From contig JAGIAF010000184.1 in the NCBI GenBank assembly GCA_017745015.1, forward strand, positions 1 through 6,960: a stretch of 6,960 nucleotides of DNA, given 5' to 3'. Below are positions 4,673 to 6,960 of the stretch, in pieces. The translations under genes and the position numbers were made by a program. A model generated the notes under the pieces. It was not told where the DNA came from. It saw only the letters and a program-made list of their open reading frames with translations, and searched no databases. The stretch is from Bdellovibrio sp. GTDB lineage: Bacteria > Bdellovibrionota > Bdellovibrionia > Bdellovibrionales > Bdellovibrionaceae. Within the stretch, counting starts at the first letter, position 1. Every line of letters starts with the position of its first letter.

Positions 4673-6370
4673 ATGGAATCTGATACGCAAAATAAACGTC
4701 CGGTCTATATCCCTTACTCAGGTACTTTCCTTTTGGATATTTCTCTCTTGAACAAAGGAAGTGCGTTTTCTGAAGAGGAAAGATCCAACCTCAATTTGCA
4801 CGGACTCTTGCCCGCAACCGTTGAAACCATTGAAGAGCAAGCCGCGCGCGTTTATAGCCAATATCGCCAAGTGAAGTCCAGTCTTGATAAGCACGTGTTC
4901 CTACGAAACTTGCAAGATACTAATGAAACACTCTTCTATCATCTAGTGACTGAGCATCTGACAGAGATGTTGCCGGTGATTTACACTCCAGTGGTGGGGG
5001 AGGCGTGCGAACATTTTTCTGAGATTTATCGTGCGCACCGTGGTCTTTTCATTTCCTATCCACAACGACATCGCATCGATGAGATGCTTCGGAACGTTAC
5101 AAAACAAAAAGTTAAAGTCATCGTCGTTACCGATGGTGAGCGCATCTTGGGTCTAGGCGATCAAGGTATCGGCGGCATGGGAATTCCCATCGGTAAGCTT
5201 TCCTTGTACACCGCTTGCGGCGGCATCAGTCCGGCTTATACGTTGCCGGTGGTCTTGGACGTTGGTACGAACAATCAGCAAGCGATCAATGACCCACTTT
5301 ACATGGGCTGGCGTCATGAGCGCATTTCTGGTGACGAATATTATGAATTCGTAGACGCCTTCATCCAGGCGGTGAAGCGTCGTTGGCCCGATGTGCTTTT
5401 GCAATTTGAAGACTTTGCCCAAAAAAATGCCTCACCACTTTTGAAGCGCTATCGCGATGAGATCTGCTGCTTTAATGATGATATTCAGGGCACAGCGTCC
5501 GTGGTTGTCGGCAGCTTGATTGCTGCGAGCCGTGCCGCGGGTGGCCGTTTGCGCGATCAACGTGTGGTGTTCCTGGGAGCAGGCTCTGCAGGATGTGGTA
5601 TCGCCGAGCAAATCATCGCTCGTATGCGTGATGAAGGTTTGAGTGATTCACAAGCTCGTTCGCAAGTTTTCATGGTCGATCGTTATGGCCTGTTGACGGA
5701 TAAGATGCCAAATCTTTTGGATTTCCAAAGTGCTTTGGTGCAAAAATCAGAAGCTCTTAAAGATTGGAAAGTTGGCGAGGGCGAGATCTCTTTGCTTGAA
5801 ACCGTAAGAAATGCCATGCCCACAGTTTTGATCGGGGCTTCCGCGCAACCGGGTTTGTTCACTGAAGAAATCATCCGTACGATGCATGCAAATTGCTCGC
5901 GCCCTATCGTGATGCCGCTTTCGAATCCTACATCTCGTGTAGAGGCTCAACCTGAAGACGTCATTCGTTGGACGGAAGGTGCTGCTCTGGTGGCAACGGG
6001 AAGTCCCTTCGCTCCCGTGCAATTCGGTGGCAAGAGTTATCCGATTGCTCAATGTAATAATTCTTATATCTTCCCAGGAGTGGGCTTGGGAGTTCTTGCA
6101 GCAGGTGCTCGTCGCGTGACAGATGCGATGATGATGGCGGCCAGCCACGCCTTGGCGGATTTTTCTCCATTGGCGCGAAAAGGCGAAGGCGCTTTGTTGC
6201 CAGAGCTTAAAGATATCGGAGCTGTCTCGCGCGAGATCGCCTTTAAGGTGGCGAAAGCTGCACAAGACGACGGTGTCGCAATAACAATGTCAGATGAAGA
6301 GATTCGTGCTTCGATTGATAAAAACTTCTGGAAGCCCCAGTACCGCACATACAAGCACGCTTCTACGTAG
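4673..6370 (+). CDS. maeA: NAD-dependent malic enzyme (malate dehydrogenase, oxaloacetate-decarboxylating)
   Basis: The enzyme converts malate to pyruvate, CO2 and NADH in the cytoplasm, linking the TCA cycle to pyruvate. The 565 residues equal the length I recall for E. coli MaeA, and long blocks match it. The N-terminal malic domain carries the catalytic Tyr104 (VIYTPVVG), Lys175 (IPIGKLSLY) and metal ligands E246/D247 (QFEDFAQKN) and D270 (FNDDIQGTA). The NAD-binding domain has GAGSAGCGIA at 302-311 and D336 (FMVDRYG), the usual acidic residue at the end of the second strand, which supports NAD over NADP. The conserved LSNPTSRVEA and CNNSYIFPG blocks follow. The ATG at 4673 matches the family start; the frame has no other ATG, GTG or TTG before an upstream stop at 4574. 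No Shine-Dalgarno is visible. It is divergent from the binding-protein gene and ends 12 bases from the convergent next gene. Confidence 0.97.
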   Translation: MESDTQNKRPVYIPYSGTFLLDISLLNKGSAFSEEERSNLNLHGLLPATVETIEEQAARVYSQYRQVKSSLDKHVFLRNLQDTNETLFYHLVTEHLTEMLPVIYTPVVGEACEHFSEIYRAHRGLFISYPQRHRIDEMLRNVTKQKVKVIVVTDGERILGLGDQGIGGMGIPIGKLSLYTACGGISPAYTLPVVLDVGTNNQQAINDPLYMGWRHERISGDEYYEFVDAFIQAVKRRWPDVLLQFEDFAQKNASPLLKRYRDEICCFNDDIQGTASVVVGSLIAASRAAGGRLRDQRVVFLGAGSAGCGIAEQIIARMRDEGLSDSQARSQVFMVDRYGLLTDKMPNLLDFQSALVQKSEALKDWKVGEGEISLLETVRNAMPTVLIGASAQPGLFTEEIIRTMHANCSRPIVMPLSNPTSRVEAQPEDVIRWTEGAALVATGSPFAPVQFGGKSYPIAQCNNSYIFPGVGLGVLAAGARRVTDAMMMAASHALADFSPLARKGEGALLPELKDIGAVSREIAFKVAKAAQDDGVAITMSDEEIRASIDKNFWKPQYRTYKHAST

Positions 6371-6382
6371 CTTCAAAACTTC

Positions 6383-6960
6383 TTAAGAAGCCTTATCCCG
6401 CAATAATCCCCGGCAGCGATCTAGAATGGTCGCTTTGATGTTATCTCTGTGTTTTATAAACTCCGGGAGTTTCGTAGTTTGTACGATTCTATAAAGTTGC
6501 ACTGTTCTATAGAGGTCTATCAAACGTGGCTTTTGTGGTCCCCGAGACAGTGGATACTTAGGCATTTCAAGATTCTCTTCCGCGGCTTGTTGCACAGCCA
6601 TTGTCCAATCGATTTCCGTTTGAGTCAGATAGATCGTTGGAATGAAGCCTGCTGTGCGTTCAAGTTTTTCTTCGCTCTTCAGTTGAGTGTTGAGCCATTG
6701 CAATTCGCTTATGATTTTTTGAAACTCGCTGTCGTGATTTTTTCCAAAGAGTTTAAAAACAATTTTCTTCCAAGCCTCGCAGAAATCTTCAAATTCGATA
6801 TTCTGAGCTTTTTCAAAAAGCGGAGGATTCGTGATGTAGTGCAGGGTTTTACCGAGCACGTCTTCGGAAATCACCGCGCTGTTGGTTTTGTGTCCCACGC
6901 GCATCAAGTGATGGGCCCAATTGGCAAGATTCAAGACCGAACGATTGTCGACCAGAGCAT
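6383..6960 (-). CDS. Hypothetical protein, 5' end beyond the window
   Basis: I do not recognise this protein. The minus-strand frame is open to the right edge, giving about 191 visible residues; the TTG at 6934-6932 is probably an internal Leu, because the eight codons before it (ALVDNRSV) read on naturally. The visible part looks soluble and mostly helical, with charged and aromatic stretches such as IEFEDFCEAWKKIVFKLFG and, near the end, RPRLIDLYRTVQLYRIVQ-like sequence (the real text there begins KPRLIDLYRTVQ). It has only two Cys and no membrane segment. Whether it has a signal peptide cannot be seen. Its stop is 12 bases from the maeA stop, with no clear terminator between them; only the short CTTCTT/AAGAAG palindrome (6379-6390) lies there. 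Confidence 0.65.
   Translation of the reverse strand, partial: ALVDNRSVLNLANWAHHLMRVGHKTNSAVISEDVLGKTLHYITNPPLFEKAQNIEFEDFCEAWKKIVFKLFGKNHDSEFQKIISELQWLNTQLKSEEKLERTAGFIPTIYLTQTEIDWTMAVQQAAEENLEMPKYPLSRGPQKPRLIDLYRTVQLYRIVQTTKLPEFIKHRDNIKATILDRCRGLLRDKAS

Noticed and set aside
5747..6265. A 172-codon minus-strand frame antisense to maeA
   Set aside because: It lies wholly inside a clearly functional maeA. Its protein reads as a low-complexity mix rich in His, Arg and Cys with no family character, and such antisense frames are common opposite conserved genes.
6370..6391. Terminator between maeA and the last gene
   Set aside because: GCTTC/GAAGC and the CTTCTT/AAGAAG palindrome give only weak, short or loopless stems and no T run follows on either strand.
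6932..6934. TTG as the real start of the last gene
   Set aside because: The frame continues open to the window edge with plausible coding residues and no ribosome site precedes the TTG, so truncation by the window is more likely.
1..6960. Mobile element, CRISPR array, defence system, tRNA or rRNA
   Set aside because: I saw no transposase or integrase residues, no regularly spaced repeats, no terminal inverted repeats, no cloverleaf and no ribosomal RNA sequence. All sizeable frames are explained by the listed genes.

Overview
The window looks like an ordinary stretch of a Gram-negative chromosome of moderate GC content. Four lines point that way: a lipoprotein signal peptide, two Sec signal peptides, an orphan periplasmic binding protein, and a malic enzyme of the enterobacterial MaeA type. 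The mix of a GH44 glycanase, a lipoprotein SMP-30 lactonase and a proline-free periplasmic coiled-coil protein fits a Bdellovibrio-like (Bdellovibrionota) genome. That placement is inferred from gene style only and is tentative.

Layout, left to right. (1) The 3' part of a GH44 endo-beta-1,4-glucanase gene (+) enters from the left edge; its 5' end is outside. (2) A short SnoaL/NTF2-like gene (+) follows on the same strand. (3) A near-perfect bidirectional hairpin terminator separates it from (4) a convergent minus-strand gene for an SMP-30/gluconolactonase-family lipoprotein. (5) A 232-base divergent spacer contains a doubtful 48-codon ORF and two mutually exclusive inverted repeats. (6) A secreted coiled-coil protein (+) ends in a 4-base tail-to-tail overlap with (7) a minus-strand family-3 periplasmic solute-binding protein. 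(8) A 126-base AT-rich divergent spacer leads to (9) maeA (+), complete and with its catalytic residues intact. (10) A minus-strand gene of unknown function converges on maeA 12 bases away and runs off the right edge.

The genes do not form one pathway. Genes 1 and 2 may be co-transcribed. Genes 7 and 9 share a divergent control region, so joint regulation is possible, but no regulator gene is present. Genes 1, 4, 6 and 7 encode exported or probably exported proteins, so much of the window serves the cell envelope or the outside of the cell. maeA is central carbon metabolism.

I found no mobile element, CRISPR array, tRNA, rRNA, defence locus or other clear novel system. The most unusual points are the overlapping convergent gene ends with the terminator-like signal inside the opposing gene, the competing hairpins upstream of the coiled-coil gene, and the weak or absent Shine-Dalgarno sequences in front of maeA, the binding protein and the lipoprotein.
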